The notes under the pieces: generated by a model
Databases searched by the model: none
What the model saw: only the letters and a program-made list of their open reading frames with translations
Told to the model about the DNA's origin: nothing
In this document: piece by piece, positions 1-7,095 of the stretch
How positions within the stretch are numbered: position 1 is the stretch's first letter
Layout: each line of letters starts with the position of its first letter
Program-made: the position numbers and the translations under genes
Assembly: GCA_028716765.1 (NCBI GenBank)
Contig: JAQUPC010000106.1
Location: 1 to 7,468 of the forward strand
DNA from: Alphaproteobacteria bacterium
GTDB taxonomy: Bacteria; Pseudomonadota; Alphaproteobacteria; UBA9219
Reading direction: 5' to 3'
Length of the DNA: 7,468 nucleotides

Positions 1-967
1 CGCTCCGCAAAACGGACATGCCTTTGTGCCTAAGCCGCGCCTGATGGCCGGACTGCGTGCCGGACGGCACCTTAACCTCCGCCGTCGTGCCGTCGATAAC
101 CGGCACCTCGACCTCACCGCCGAGCGCCGCGAGCGTCATCGGGATCGGCACCCGGCAATAAAGGTTGGCGCCTTCGCGCTGGAACAACGGATGCGGCGTG
201 ACGGACAAAATGACGTAAAGATCGCCCGGAGGCCCGCCGTGCTGGCCCGCTTCGCCTTCGCCCGCCAGACGGATGCGCGTGCCGTCGTCGACGCCCGGCG
301 GAATGTTGACGGCCAGCGTGCGCTCCTTACGCACACGGCCGACGCCGAGGCAATTTTTGCACGGATCCTTGATGACTTTTCCCGCGCCCTGACACGTAGG
401 ACATGTGCGTTCGATCGTGAAAAAACCCTGCTGCGCCCGCACGCGGCCATGCCCCTCGCAAAGCGAGCATGTCACGGGCGATGTCCCGGGCGCCGTGCCC
501 TGCCCCTTGCAGTCGGCGCAGGCGATCAGGGTATAAAGCTTGATCGTTTTTTCCGTGCCGTGAAAAGCGTCTTCGAGCGAAATCGACAGATCATGACGTA
601 AATCGGCGCCGCGCGGGCTGTGCTGCTGCCTTGCGCCGCGGCGGCCGCCGCCCAAAATCTCGCCGAACATTTCCTCGAAGATATCGCCGAAACCCGAGGC
701 GAAATCGAAACCGCCAAAGCCCGGACCGGCGCCGTTGTTCTCGAACGCCGCGTGGCCGTAACGGTCGTACGCCGCGCGGCGTTGCTCGTCGCGCAAAATA
801 TCGTAGGCCTCGTTGATTTCCTTGAACTTCGCCTCGGCGGTCTTGTTGCCGTGGTTCTTGTCCGGATGATGTTGCATCGCCAGCTTGCGATAGGCTTTTT
901 TGATGTCGTCAGGCGACGCGTTGCCCGGCACGCCGAGAAGCTCGTAATAATCCGTCTTGTGCGCCAT
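1..967 (-). CDS. dnaJ: Chaperone protein DnaJ (Hsp40), 3' end beyond the window
   Basis: DnaJ is the cytoplasmic J-domain co-chaperone that delivers unfolded substrates to DnaK and stimulates its ATPase. I translated the minus strand from 967 to the left edge: 322 codons with no stop or frameshift. The J domain is residues 1-70, with the HPD motif at about 34-36 (QHHPDKN). A Gly/Phe-rich stretch follows (about 75-115). The zinc-binding region has all four CxxCxGxG repeats: [24 protein letters not shown] and CKNCLGVG. The first substrate-binding beta domain follows. Type I DnaJ proteins are usually about 370-385 residues, so roughly 50-60 C-terminal residues lie outside the window. The ATG overlaps the TGA of the Nudix gene by one base and has a GAGGA ribosome site 9 bases upstream, which fixes the start and suggests coupling. 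It is the last visible gene of a dnaK-nudix-dnaJ run. Confidence 0.97.
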   Translation of the reverse strand, partial: MAHKTDYYELLGVPGNASPDDIKKAYRKLAMQHHPDKNHGNKTAEAKFKEINEAYDILRDEQRRAAYDRYGHAAFENNGAGPGFGGFDFASGFGDIFEEMFGEILGGGRRGARQQHSPRGADLRHDLSISLEDAFHGTEKTIKLYTLIACADCKGQGTAPGTSPVTCSLCEGHGRVRAQQGFFTIERTCPTCQGAGKVIKDPCKNCLGVGRVRKERTLAVNIPPGVDDGTRIRLAGEGEAGQHGGPPGDLYVILSVTPHPLFQREGANLYCRVPIPMTLAALGGEVEVPVIDGTTAEVKVPSGTQSGHQARLRHKGMSVLRS

Positions 968-981
968 CAGTCATTGTCCTC
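965..981 (-). promoter_or_regulatory. dnaJ ribosome binding site and TGATG stop/start overlap
   Basis: On the minus strand GAGGA (977-981) lies 9 bases before the dnaJ ATG (965-967). That ATG shares its A with the TGA stop (967-969) of the Nudix gene. The ribosome site is inside the last codons of the Nudix gene. This layout usually means terminating ribosomes reinitiate on the next gene, so Nudix and DnaJ output are probably linked. The coupling itself is inference. Confidence 0.75.
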
Positions 982-1500
982 GTTCGCCGACAGGCCCAAC
1001 TCCGGCAACAGGTCCTTTACCGCCAGCCAATGCGCACGGTTCATCCTTGATTCCTGCAGCCTTGCGAGCGGCTCCCACCCGGCAAGATCGCCTTCGGAAT
1101 TGGGCCATTTGTCGTGGGTCGTGACCGACATGACGAAGTCGAAAAGCTGGAAGGTCTGGTCGTAGATCCAGAATTCATCGAGATCGTCGGCGAAAAACCC
1201 GCGCACGTGGCGGTATTCCTTTACCGGGCCGTGCATAACCGACATATCGATGCCGACTTCCTCGCGCCATTCGCGCTCCATCGCCTGATCGACGGTTTCG
1301 CCTTCCTTGATTCCGCCGCCCGGCAATTCCGGTATGCCGTTCGTGACTTTCGGCCAGACCATAAGGACCGCCGTGCCCGTCGTCACCAGCGCGAAAACGC
1401 CGCGCCGCGGCTTAATCACCGCCCCTTCGGACGGAATGACCTGATGCCCGTGACGGGTAAAGAACGGCACGGTGAGATTTTGTTTGTTCGGTTGAGTCAT
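967..1500 (-). CDS. Nudix hydrolase, between dnaK and dnaJ
   Basis: This 177-residue protein carries a textbook Nudix box, G-x5-E-x7-R-E-U-x-E-E-x-G-U, at residues 62-84 (G62, E68, R76-E77, E80-E81, G83, I84). The glutamates of the REWREEVG core bind the divalent metal used to cleave nucleoside diphosphates linked to another moiety. The substrate cannot be read from the sequence: ADP-ribose-, NTP- and nucleotide-sugar-type enzymes all share this box. No signal peptide or membrane segment is visible, so it should be cytoplasmic. The ATG at 1500 has only a weak GGA six bases upstream. The gene starts 105 bases after the dnaK stop with no clear terminator between them, so it is probably partly cotranscribed with dnaK, and it overlaps dnaJ by one base. 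A Nudix gene is not a standard member of dnaK-dnaJ operons. Confidence 0.93.
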   Translation of the reverse strand: MTQPNKQNLTVPFFTRHGHQVIPSEGAVIKPRRGVFALVTTGTAVLMVWPKVTNGIPELPGGGIKEGETVDQAMEREWREEVGIDMSVMHGPVKEYRHVRGFFADDLDEFWIYDQTFQLFDFVMSVTTHDKWPNSEGDLAGWEPLARLQESRMNRAHWLAVKDLLPELGLSANEDND

Positions 1501-1605
1501 TCTGTATCCGCATGGGCTTGGGGTGCCGTGGGAGGGGGACGCAGAATAAGGAAAGAACGTTAAACTTTAATTTCTCATCCCTGATCCCGGCCTCCGAATC
1601 CCCGT

Positions 1606-3516
1606 TTATTGTTTTTTATCGTCTTTGACTTCGCTGAACTCCGCGTCGACGACGCCCGGCTCCGCCGGAGCTTCGCCGCCCGGGGCCCCCGTTGCGCCTG
1701 CCGCCTCGCCTTGCGGACCCTTATACATGGCTTCGCCAAGCTTCATGGACACCTGCGACAACGCGTCCGTCTTGCCGCGGATAACGGCGGCATCGCCGGA
1801 ATCCAGCACGCCTTTCAAATCGGCGACCGCCTGCTCGACGGCGGATTTGTCGGACGAACTGACTTTGCCGCCAACTTCATTCAGCATCTTTTCCGTGTTG
1901 TGGATCAACGCATCGGCATGATTGCGCGCGTCGACGGCCTCGCGCCGCTGTTTGTCTTCGGCGGCGTGCGATTCCGCGTCCTTGACCATTTGCTGGATAT
2001 CGGCTTCCGAAAGGCCGCCCGAGGCCTGAATGCGGATTTGCTGTTCCTTGTTCGTGGCTTTGTCCTTTGCCGTGACGCTGACGATGCCGTTGGCGTCGAT
2101 ATCGAACGTCACCTCGATCTGCGGAACGCCGCGCGGCGCAGGCGGGATGCCGACGAGATCGAACTGGCCCAGCATCTTGTTGTCGGCGGCCATTTCGCGC
2201 TCGCCCTGAAACACGCGGATCGTCACGGCATTCTGGCCGTCTTCGGCGGTCGAGAACACCTGACTTTTCTTCGTCGGGATGGTCGTGTTGCGGTCGATCA
2301 GACGCGTAAACACGCCGCCCAGCGTCTCGATGCCGAGCGACAACGGCGTCACGTCGAGCAGCAAGACGTCTTTCACGTCGCCTTTCAGCACGCCGCCCTG
2401 AATCGCGGCGCCCACGGCCACAACTTCGTCCGGGTTGACGCCACGGTGCGGTTCGCGCCCGAAGAATTGCTTCACCGTTTCGATGATCTTCGGCATGCGC
2501 GTCATGCCGCCGACGAGGATAACCTCGTTGATGTCGGAAGGCTTCAATCCTGCGTCCTTAAGGGCCAGCCTGCATGGCTCGACCGTGCGCTGCACGAGGT
2601 CTTCGACGAGCGATTCCAGCTTCGCGCGCGACAATTTGACGCTCAGGTGCTTCGGTCCGGCCTGATCCGCCGTGATGAACGGCAGGTTGACCTCCGTCTG
2701 CATGGAGGATGACAGTTCGATCTTGGCCTTTTCCGCCGCTTCCTTGAGGCGTTGCAGCGCCAGCTTGTCCTGCCGCAGGTCGATCGCCTGCTCGCGCTTG
2801 AACTCGTCGCACAGAAAATCGATGATGCGCGCATCAAAATCCTCGCCGCCGAGGAACGTATCGCCGTTGGTCGACTTCACTTCGAACACGCCGTCGCTGA
2901 TCTCCAAAACGGAAACGTCGAACGTGCCGCCGCCGAGGTCGTAAATGGCCACGGTGCCGGTTTTCTTTTTCTCCATGCCGTAGGCCAGCGCGGCGGCCGT
3001 CGGCTCATTGATGATGCGCAGCACCTCGAGGCCCGCGATCTTGCCCGCGTCCTTCGTGGCCTGACGCTGGCTGTCGTTGAAGTAGGCGGGAACCGTGATG
3101 ACGGCCTGCGTGATTTTTTCGCCGAGATAGGCTTCGGCCGTTTCCTTCATCTTGATGAGGATGAAGGCGGAAACCTCGCTGGGACTATAAGCCTTTCCGT
3201 TCGCCTCGACCCAGGCGTCGCCGTTGCCGTTCCTGACGATCTTGTAGGGAACAAGGTTGATATCTTTTTGCACCATGGGATCGTCGAACTTGCGTCCGAT
3301 AAGGCGCTTGATGGCGAAAAGGGTATTGGAAGGATTTGTCACGGCCTGGCGCTTTGCGCTCTGGCCGACGAGGCGCTCGCCGTTCGCCGTGAAGGCGACG
3401 ATGGACGGCGTGGTGTTCCCCCCCTCGGAATTGGGGATAACCTTCGCGGTGGAGCCTTCCATGACCGCGACGCACGAGTTGGTGGTGCCGAGATCGATGC
3501 CGATAACTTTTGCCAT
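1606..3516 (-). CDS. dnaK: Chaperone protein DnaK (Hsp70)
   Basis: DnaK is the ATP-driven cytoplasmic Hsp70 that binds exposed hydrophobic segments of client proteins with DnaJ and GrpE. The protein is full length (636 residues; family about 610-640). The nucleotide-binding domain (1-382) shows phosphate-1 motif [11 protein letters not shown] (5-15), phosphate-2 motif [12 protein letters not shown] (191-202) and the third Hsp70 signature [11 protein letters not shown] (333-343). The interdomain linker DVLLLDV is at 383-389. The beta substrate-binding domain follows to about 505, then the helical lid. A Gly/Ala/Pro-rich tail ends in EVKDDKKQ, a style common in alphaproteobacteria. A purine-rich GGAAAAGGAAAAG lies just upstream of the ATG. 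A sigma-32-like promoter and a leader hairpin lie upstream. grpE is further upstream on the same strand but is separated by an opposing small gene. Confidence 0.99.
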   Translation of the reverse strand: MAKVIGIDLGTTNSCVAVMEGSTAKVIPNSEGGNTTPSIVAFTANGERLVGQSAKRQAVTNPSNTLFAIKRLIGRKFDDPMVQKDINLVPYKIVRNGNGDAWVEANGKAYSPSEVSAFILIKMKETAEAYLGEKITQAVITVPAYFNDSQRQATKDAGKIAGLEVLRIINEPTAAALAYGMEKKKTGTVAIYDLGGGTFDVSVLEISDGVFEVKSTNGDTFLGGEDFDARIIDFLCDEFKREQAIDLRQDKLALQRLKEAAEKAKIELSSSMQTEVNLPFITADQAGPKHLSVKLSRAKLESLVEDLVQRTVEPCRLALKDAGLKPSDINEVILVGGMTRMPKIIETVKQFFGREPHRGVNPDEVVAVGAAIQGGVLKGDVKDVLLLDVTPLSLGIETLGGVFTRLIDRNTTIPTKKSQVFSTAEDGQNAVTIRVFQGEREMAADNKMLGQFDLVGIPPAPRGVPQIEVTFDIDANGIVSVTAKDKATNKEQQIRIQASGGLSEADIQQMVKDAESHAAEDKQRREAVDARNHADALIHNTEKMLNEVGGKVSSSDKSAVEQAVADLKGVLDSGDAAVIRGKTDALSQVSMKLGEAMYKGPQGEAAGATGAPGGEAPAEPGVVDAEFSEVKDDKKQ

Positions 3517-3545
3517 GAGGTCTTTTCCTTTTCCATCAAACGATT

Positions 3546-3565
3546 AGCAGACCGGGAAGTCCGCT
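3546..3565 (-). other. Hairpin in the dnaK 5' leader
   Basis: In the minus-strand transcript AGCGGAC (3565-3559) pairs with GTCTGCT (3552-3546) across a six-base loop, giving a 7-bp stem with one G-U wobble. It lies between the predicted promoter and the dnaK ribosome site, 29 bases before the ATG. The wobble pairs only in the dnaK-sense RNA; on the other strand it would be an A-C mismatch. It could stabilise the leader or tune translation. It does not cover the ribosome site, so a simple thermometer is not obvious. Confidence 0.4.
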
Positions 3566-3583
3566 GTACTATCTCAGGGGGTA

Positions 3584-3611
3584 ATATAGGGAGGATTTTT
3601 ATGGGCGCAAT
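3584..3611 (-). promoter_or_regulatory. Sigma-32 (RpoH) type heat-shock promoter of dnaK
   Basis: On the minus strand ATTG (3611-3608) is followed after exactly 17 bases by CCTATAT (3590-3584). This fits the alphaproteobacterial heat-shock consensus CTTG-N17/18-CYTATnT with one mismatch in the upstream element. The same sequence reads as a sigma-70 site (TTGCGC, 16 bases, TATATT), so both holoenzymes might use it. Transcription would start near 3577, leaving a leader of about 60 bases. No CIRCE element is present, which agrees with activator-sigma rather than HrcA control of dnaK. Confidence 0.6.
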
Positions 3612-3647
3612 GGCGCCATGCTCTTTTTCAGGGGAAAAAAGGCTTTA

Positions 3648-3676
3648 TTTTCAATCCTTCTTCCTGCGTCTAGTAT
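3648..3676 (+). promoter_or_regulatory. Possible promoter of the small exported-protein gene
   Basis: TTTTCA (3648-3653) and TAGTAT (3671-3676) are separated by 17 bases, each with two mismatches to the sigma-70 hexamers. They lie 37 bases before the ATG at 3713. The match is modest and other placements are possible. Confidence 0.3.
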
Positions 3677-3712
3677 GGCAGACTGGATAGCCGGGCTTTC
3701 GGGGAGGGAATC

Positions 3713-4024
3713 ATGGGCAAAAATTTGGGACTAAGCAGGGCCGCCGCCGGACTTACCTTGCTATTGGTGAGCGTGTTTTTGTGTTCGGCCGCCGAGGCAA
3801 ACGACGCCGTTGTCCTTAAATATTCCGGGGGCAAACTTGTCTTTGCCGGTGTTGCCGAGAATATTCAGTTCACGCCGGATCAGGGCTTTCTTTCCGTCGA
3901 TTCCCAAATTTTCGCCTTTCGCGACAAATGCTCCGGGCTTTTTATGCGCGTGGCCGACGACTTCATCATTGAACTCAGCAAAGAGCCCGTGAATTGCGGC
4001 GATTTGCCGAAAACGCAAAACTAA
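3713..4024 (+). CDS. Small exported protein of unknown function
   Basis: This 103-residue protein is not recognised. It starts with a clear Sec-type signal peptide: Lys4 and Arg9, then a hydrophobic core (about 10-24) and an AEA cleavage site after residue 29. The expected mature product is about 74 residues in the periplasm or outside the cell. Cys24 (VFLC) is a poor lipobox, so a lipoprotein is less likely. The mature part looks beta-rich and has two cysteines (C73 and C95) that could form a disulfide. A strong GGGGAGGG ribosome site (3701-3708) lies five bases before the ATG, which supports both the gene and its start. The gene is divergent from dnaK and convergent with grpE, whose stop is 22 bases away. 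It separates two chaperone genes that are often close together. No function is inferred. Confidence 0.82.
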   Translation: MGKNLGLSRAAAGLTLLLVSVFLCSAAEANDAVVLKYSGGKLVFAGVAENIQFTPDQGFLSVDSQIFAFRDKCSGLFMRVADDFIIELSKEPVNCGDLPKTQN

Positions 4025-4046
4025 CTGAAGTTACGGAACTTAAGGC

Positions 4047-4700
4047 TTACGCCGACGTATCGACCTTGCCGGCTAGCGGCCCGCCTTTGGCGACGGCGAC
4101 GAGGGCTTCGCGCAACAGCCGATCATGGATCATGTAGCCGGGCTGAATGACCTGCACCACCGTTCCCGCGGGGTGATCGGTGTCGTCAATCTCCATCATC
4201 ACCTGATGGAAATGAGGATCGAACGGCTGGCCCATCGGGTTGAGCTTCTTGATGCCGAAACGATCGAAGCCCGCCAACAACTGCCGCTCGGTAGCCTCGA
4301 CGCCTTCCACAAGCTGTTTCAGCGAATCATTGCCCGCGCCATCTTTTGGCACCGCATCCAACGCGCGGCGGAAATTATCCGCCACCACCAGCATTTCCTT
4401 GGCGAAGTTGCCGACGGCATATTTGCGCGTGTCCTCAAGCTCCTTGTTCAGGCGGCGGCGCGTATTTTCGGCCTCGGCCATCGCGCGCAGCATCTGGTCC
4501 TTGAGGTGCTCCACCTCCGCCGCCAAATCCTTTGCGTCCACATGCTCGGTCGTACCCGGATCCCCGGTTTCCAGAGGCAAGGCTTGTTCTTTCGCGGCGT
4601 TTTCCGCTCCGGAATCCGGCGTGGAAATGTGGATCTTGCCCGTTTCGTTCGTTTTGCCGTGATGTTTGCTCATGTTGAAACCCGAAATGTTTAGGCGCAT
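4047..4700 (-). CDS. grpE: GrpE, nucleotide exchange factor of DnaK
   Basis: GrpE dimers release ADP from DnaK and so reset the chaperone cycle in the cytoplasm. The 217-residue length is typical. Residues 1-55 are a polar, probably disordered N-terminus. About 57-105 form the long dimerisation helix (AEVEHLKDQMLRAMAEAENT). The C-terminal beta domain holds the family signature: FDPHFHQVMM (160-169) and VVQVIQPGYM followed by RLLREALVAVAKG (181-206). The ATG at 4700 is preceded by GGAAG with a seven-base spacer. An in-frame ATG at 4673 (residue 10) has no ribosome site, so the longer form is preferred. The gene is divergent from the glycosyltransferase, and no hrcA is adjacent on the visible side. 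Confidence 0.98.
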   Translation of the reverse strand: MRLNISGFNMSKHHGKTNETGKIHISTPDSGAENAAKEQALPLETGDPGTTEHVDAKDLAAEVEHLKDQMLRAMAEAENTRRRLNKELEDTRKYAVGNFAKEMLVVADNFRRALDAVPKDGAGNDSLKQLVEGVEATERQLLAGFDRFGIKKLNPMGQPFDPHFHQVMMEIDDTDHPAGTVVQVIQPGYMIHDRLLREALVAVAKGGPLAGKVDTSA

Positions 4701-4720
4701 CTTTTATCTTCCGCCGCGTA

Positions 4721-4750
4721 ATGATACAAGCTTTCCGGACAGGTTGCCAT
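4721..4750 (-). promoter_or_regulatory. Possible grpE promoter
   Basis: On the minus strand ATGGCA (4750-4745) and TATCAT (4726-4721) are separated by 18 bases. The match to sigma-70 is four of six and five of six. Transcription would start about 14 bases before the ATG, just ahead of the GGAAG ribosome site. A sigma-32 site as good as that of dnaK was not found here. Confidence 0.35.
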
Positions 4751-4807
4751 GTTGGAGGGCTTTTCCGGCTTTTCAGGCAGGGTTTTTCCTTATTTTTCGT
4801 GTTTATC

Positions 4808-5881
4808 ATGTCTAAAAACGCTCCCCCGGCCTTTAACACCATCGGCGTCATCGTGGGGCTCGACCTCGTCGGCGACGCGCTTATCAAGCTGCCGTTTCTC
4901 CGCGCGCTGCGCTCGGCTTTTCCCGAAGCTGAAATCCACTGGATTGCCAGCAAGGGGCCGACAGCCTATAACGGCCCTCTCCGCGAAGTGACGCAGCATT
5001 TGATAGACGTCATTCATGAAGAGCCGGTTTGGATGCCGGAACAAGAGGTACGGGGTGCGGGGTACGGGGTACGGGAAATAAAAAAAGTACTTAACCCGTT
5101 TCCCGTATCCCGTATCCCGTGTCCCGTGTCCCGTTTCGACATCCTCATCGACACCCGCAACCGCTGGGGCGAAGCACGGCTTGTCCGCAAAGGCGTTCCC
5201 CACGGATTGTTTCTTGCGCCCGCCGCGCGCTATCTCGCATCGGATCGCCGCCCCTTCCTGTTTAAGGCGCGCCCGGCGCATCTTGTGGACAGGCTGCTGC
5301 AGCTGGTTGAACTTGCGGCGGGACAGGTTCCTTCGACGACGGGCCGCCTGCCCGTCTCCGATGTCCTTCTCGCCAAGGCAAAGCAGCTGTTGCCCAAAGG
5401 AAAGATTTATGTCGGCCTTGCGCCGGGGGCCGGGAATCCTGTCAAAATCTGGCCGCGCGAGCGTTTCATCGAACTCGCTGCGCTTCAGGCCGCGGAAGGC
5501 CGCGTTCCCGTTTTTCTTCTCGGGCCGCAGGAAGCGGAATGGTTGCCTGATCTTAAAGAGGCCGTGCCTTCCGCCCTGTTTCCGCTTCAGGCCCGAAAGG
5601 TTTGGGGAACGCCGGACATCAGCATCGAGGAAACGCTGGCCACCGGAAGTTTGCTAAACATAGCCGTCGCCAACGACAGCGGAACCGGCCACATGCTGGC
5701 CGCCGTGGATTGCCCGCTCATCAGCCTCTTCGGACCGACCTCGCCCGCCAAGCTGGCGCCGCGCGTAAGCCGGGGCATTGTTGTCCAGGCGCAGGATTTC
5801 GGCGGCGAAGCCATGGACGCCATACCGGTTGCAAGCGTGAACGAAGCCGTGAGAAATCAGATAGCCGCGGCCAAGGGTTGA
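4808..5881 (+). CDS. Glycosyltransferase family 9 (heptosyltransferase-like), with an in-frame repeat insertion
   Basis: The 357-residue product has the two-domain layout of ADP-heptose:LPS heptosyltransferases (GT-B fold). The N-terminal domain has the Gly-Asp-Ala-Leu acceptor-side motif (GDALIKLPFLRALR, 22-35). The C-terminal domain has the nucleotide-sugar side: LAPGAGNPVKIWP (204-216), then NDSGTGHMLAA (289-299) and LFGPTSPAKLAP (307-318). Members transfer heptose or a related sugar to lipid A core at the inner membrane; the exact acceptor is not readable. Residues about 81-109 are encoded by a palindromic heptamer repeat, lie in a variable linker before FDILIDTRNRW, and are not typical of the family. 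The ATG at 4808 is chosen because family homology begins right after it. An in-frame ATG at 4721 would add a Phe-rich tail running almost into grpE. Neither start has a good ribosome site. The 3' end overlaps the convergent minus-strand gene by 25 bases. Confidence 0.92.
   Translation: MSKNAPPAFNTIGVIVGLDLVGDALIKLPFLRALRSAFPEAEIHWIASKGPTAYNGPLREVTQHLIDVIHEEPVWMPEQEVRGAGYGVREIKKVLNPFPVSRIPCPVSRFDILIDTRNRWGEARLVRKGVPHGLFLAPAARYLASDRRPFLFKARPAHLVDRLLQLVELAAGQVPSTTGRLPVSDVLLAKAKQLLPKGKIYVGLAPGAGNPVKIWPRERFIELAALQAAEGRVPVFLLGPQEAEWLPDLKEAVPSALFPLQARKVWGTPDISIEETLATGSLLNIAVANDSGTGHMLAAVDCPLISLFGPTSPAKLAPRVSRGIVVQAQDFGGEAMDAIPVASVNEAVRNQIAAAKG
5048..5136 (+). repeat. Palindromic heptamer-repeat element inserted in frame in the glycosyltransferase gene
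   Basis: The left arm (5048-5075) is four tandem heptamers GTRCGGG: GTACGGG, GTGCGGG, GTACGGG, GTACGGG. The right arm (5095-5136) is six heptamers CCCGTNT: TTT-, TAT-, TAT-, TGT-, TGT- and TTT-ending units. In the sense RNA positions 5048-5078 pair with 5129-5099 as an unbroken 31-bp stem, seven of the pairs being G-U, with an A-rich loop of about 20 bases. It encodes about 30 residues (VRGAGYG... to ...IPCPVSR) in the only forward frame without a stop. The span is about 90 bases, so the gene frame is kept. Coding genes rarely hold such a structure. It looks like a mobile or expanding palindromic repeat similar in habit to Rickettsia palindromic elements. No second copy is in the window. Confidence 0.9.
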
Positions 5882-7095
5882 GGGCGGCGTACGCCGGGGA
5901 TAGCCCACGCTTCCCGTTGCGGCGAATGTTTTCCCGGAGGAATAGGGCGCGACACCGATTCCAGAAAGTACGTTTTTTCTTCAATATTAAATGCAAGTTT
6001 TCTTATCGCCTTGTCCTTAAGCGTACATTCCGTAAGTTCGTCTATAGCTTCGGACACAACGGGAATCATGCCCCGGATGACCCGGAAGCGCTCTACACGT
6101 TCCTGTTCGATCATGGAGGGGTCTATAAGTCCTTGCCCATCATAATCAAGATTTTTCCAGGGCCCCGTCATGGCACCATTAAAACCCGGATCGCCAACAA
6201 GATGGATTATCCTGCCCGGACCCGGCCGTTCTTGACAGCGCCTTTCCCATAATTTGCACAACATCTCATCAAATTGAGGACGTTCGTTAACGGGGGAACA
6301 AACGAAGACGGCATTGGCTTTGAACAAGGTCTCGTATTGATAAAGGCTTTTCTCTTCCGGAACAATGGAAAGAGCCGCTTTCATGTCCAAATTATTCAAA
6401 CCGTTTTGGAGCGACGGAAAGTCGGACCAATTCACAGGCGTCAGAATGATGTTTCCCGGCGTATTTCTTTTTTTATGGCCGAGCGCGCCGATAAGATCGC
6501 GCGTGAGTTGGCTGTCGCCGCCGAAGACAAGGGCCGTGTGTTTCGGCGACATGCGAGCGAGTTCTATAGCAACTTTTATTTTTTCCGGACGCTTCAGCAA
6601 GAAAGAAGGAAGCGCCTCTCTTATTCTCCGCCCATCCCGAAAAACCGTTTGCATGTAAGCGGCCAAATCTTTTTGAAGATAACCACCGCTCTTATATCTT
6701 CTTAAAGCAACTTTCATCTGGGACATTATGTTGTCTTCAAATGAATGCTTCCGGCTTTTCAGGCCGCAAAAAAATTCTACGAGAAATTTGTGAGCCGCAG
6801 GACCACGATGCAAAAAGGTGCTCTCGTCGCGAAAAACATGATCAAGTAGTTTATGGAATTGCAAAGAAGGCTTACAGGAGCCGGGTTGTCCCGGGCCTTT
6901 GTTTTCCCGTTTCTTGTTCCCGGGAAATCCCGGATAATCTTCGGGAAATTGTTCGGCTAAGCAAACATAGGTGTGGCGCGAGCAAGTTTCGATGGCTAAA
7001 AATCCATTTTCCTCAAATGTCTTCCATTTCCACCCCGATCTTTCGGGAAGTGATGCTCTCGTTTCCAAAACAATGAGACGATTCATATCCAACAT
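5857..7095 (-). CDS. Hypothetical protein of about 412 residues, family not recognised
   Basis: This is a long open frame on the minus strand in a region visibly richer in A and T than the chaperone genes. I do not recognise a family. The protein looks soluble: no signal peptide or membrane segment. The N-terminus MNRLIVLETRASL looks like a first beta strand. Residues about 55-73 are a Gly/Pro/Lys-rich linker (PGFPGNKKRENKGPGQPG). About 115-170 are helical and basic. About 173-300 alternate strands and helices (KVAIELARM, TALVFGGDS, GNIILTPVNW, ANAVFVCSPV, GRIIHLVGDPG), which suggests an alpha/beta Rossmann-like core, though no catalytic motif is clear. ATG at 7095 has GGGTG six bases upstream; GTG at 7104 and ATG at 7086 are alternatives. 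The last eight or so residues overlap the end of the glycosyltransferase gene. The 184-base gap upstream (7096-7279) has no clear promoter or terminator, only weak AT-rich inverted repeats. Confidence 0.75.
   Translation of the reverse strand: MLDMNRLIVLETRASLPERSGWKWKTFEENGFLAIETCSRHTYVCLAEQFPEDYPGFPGNKKRENKGPGQPGSCKPSLQFHKLLDHVFRDESTFLHRGPAAHKFLVEFFCGLKSRKHSFEDNIMSQMKVALRRYKSGGYLQKDLAAYMQTVFRDGRRIREALPSFLLKRPEKIKVAIELARMSPKHTALVFGGDSQLTRDLIGALGHKKRNTPGNIILTPVNWSDFPSLQNGLNNLDMKAALSIVPEEKSLYQYETLFKANAVFVCSPVNERPQFDEMLCKLWERRCQERPGPGRIIHLVGDPGFNGAMTGPWKNLDYDGQGLIDPSMIEQERVERFRVIRGMIPVVSEAIDELTECTLKDKAIRKLAFNIEEKTYFLESVSRPIPPGKHSPQREAWAIPGVRRPQPLAAAI

Noticed and set aside
3545..3566. CIRCE-like element (TTAGCA...) before dnaK
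   Set aside because: CIRCE is TTAGCACTC-N9-GAGTGCTAA. Here the half sites differ and the spacer is six bases; only the first six bases match.
2752..3690. Plus-strand open frame of 312 codons antisense to dnaK
   Set aside because: It is a shadow of the highly biased dnaK codons, has an Arg/His/Asp-rich composition typical of such mirrors, and has no recognisable domain. The same applies to 1609-2712.
4028..4041. AAGTT-ACGG-AACTT hairpin between the small exported-protein gene and grpE as a terminator
   Set aside because: The stem is only 5 bp, AT-rich, and has no U-tract on either strand.
4721..4807. Longer start for the glycosyltransferase at 4721
   Set aside because: The extra 29 residues do not resemble the family and would cover the likely grpE promoter; the family match begins right after the ATG at 4808.
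5602..6252. Plus-strand frame of 216 codons crossing the end of the glycosyltransferase
   Set aside because: It is out of frame with the glycosyltransferase and opposite the 412-residue gene; composition is Arg/His-rich and there is no ribosome site.
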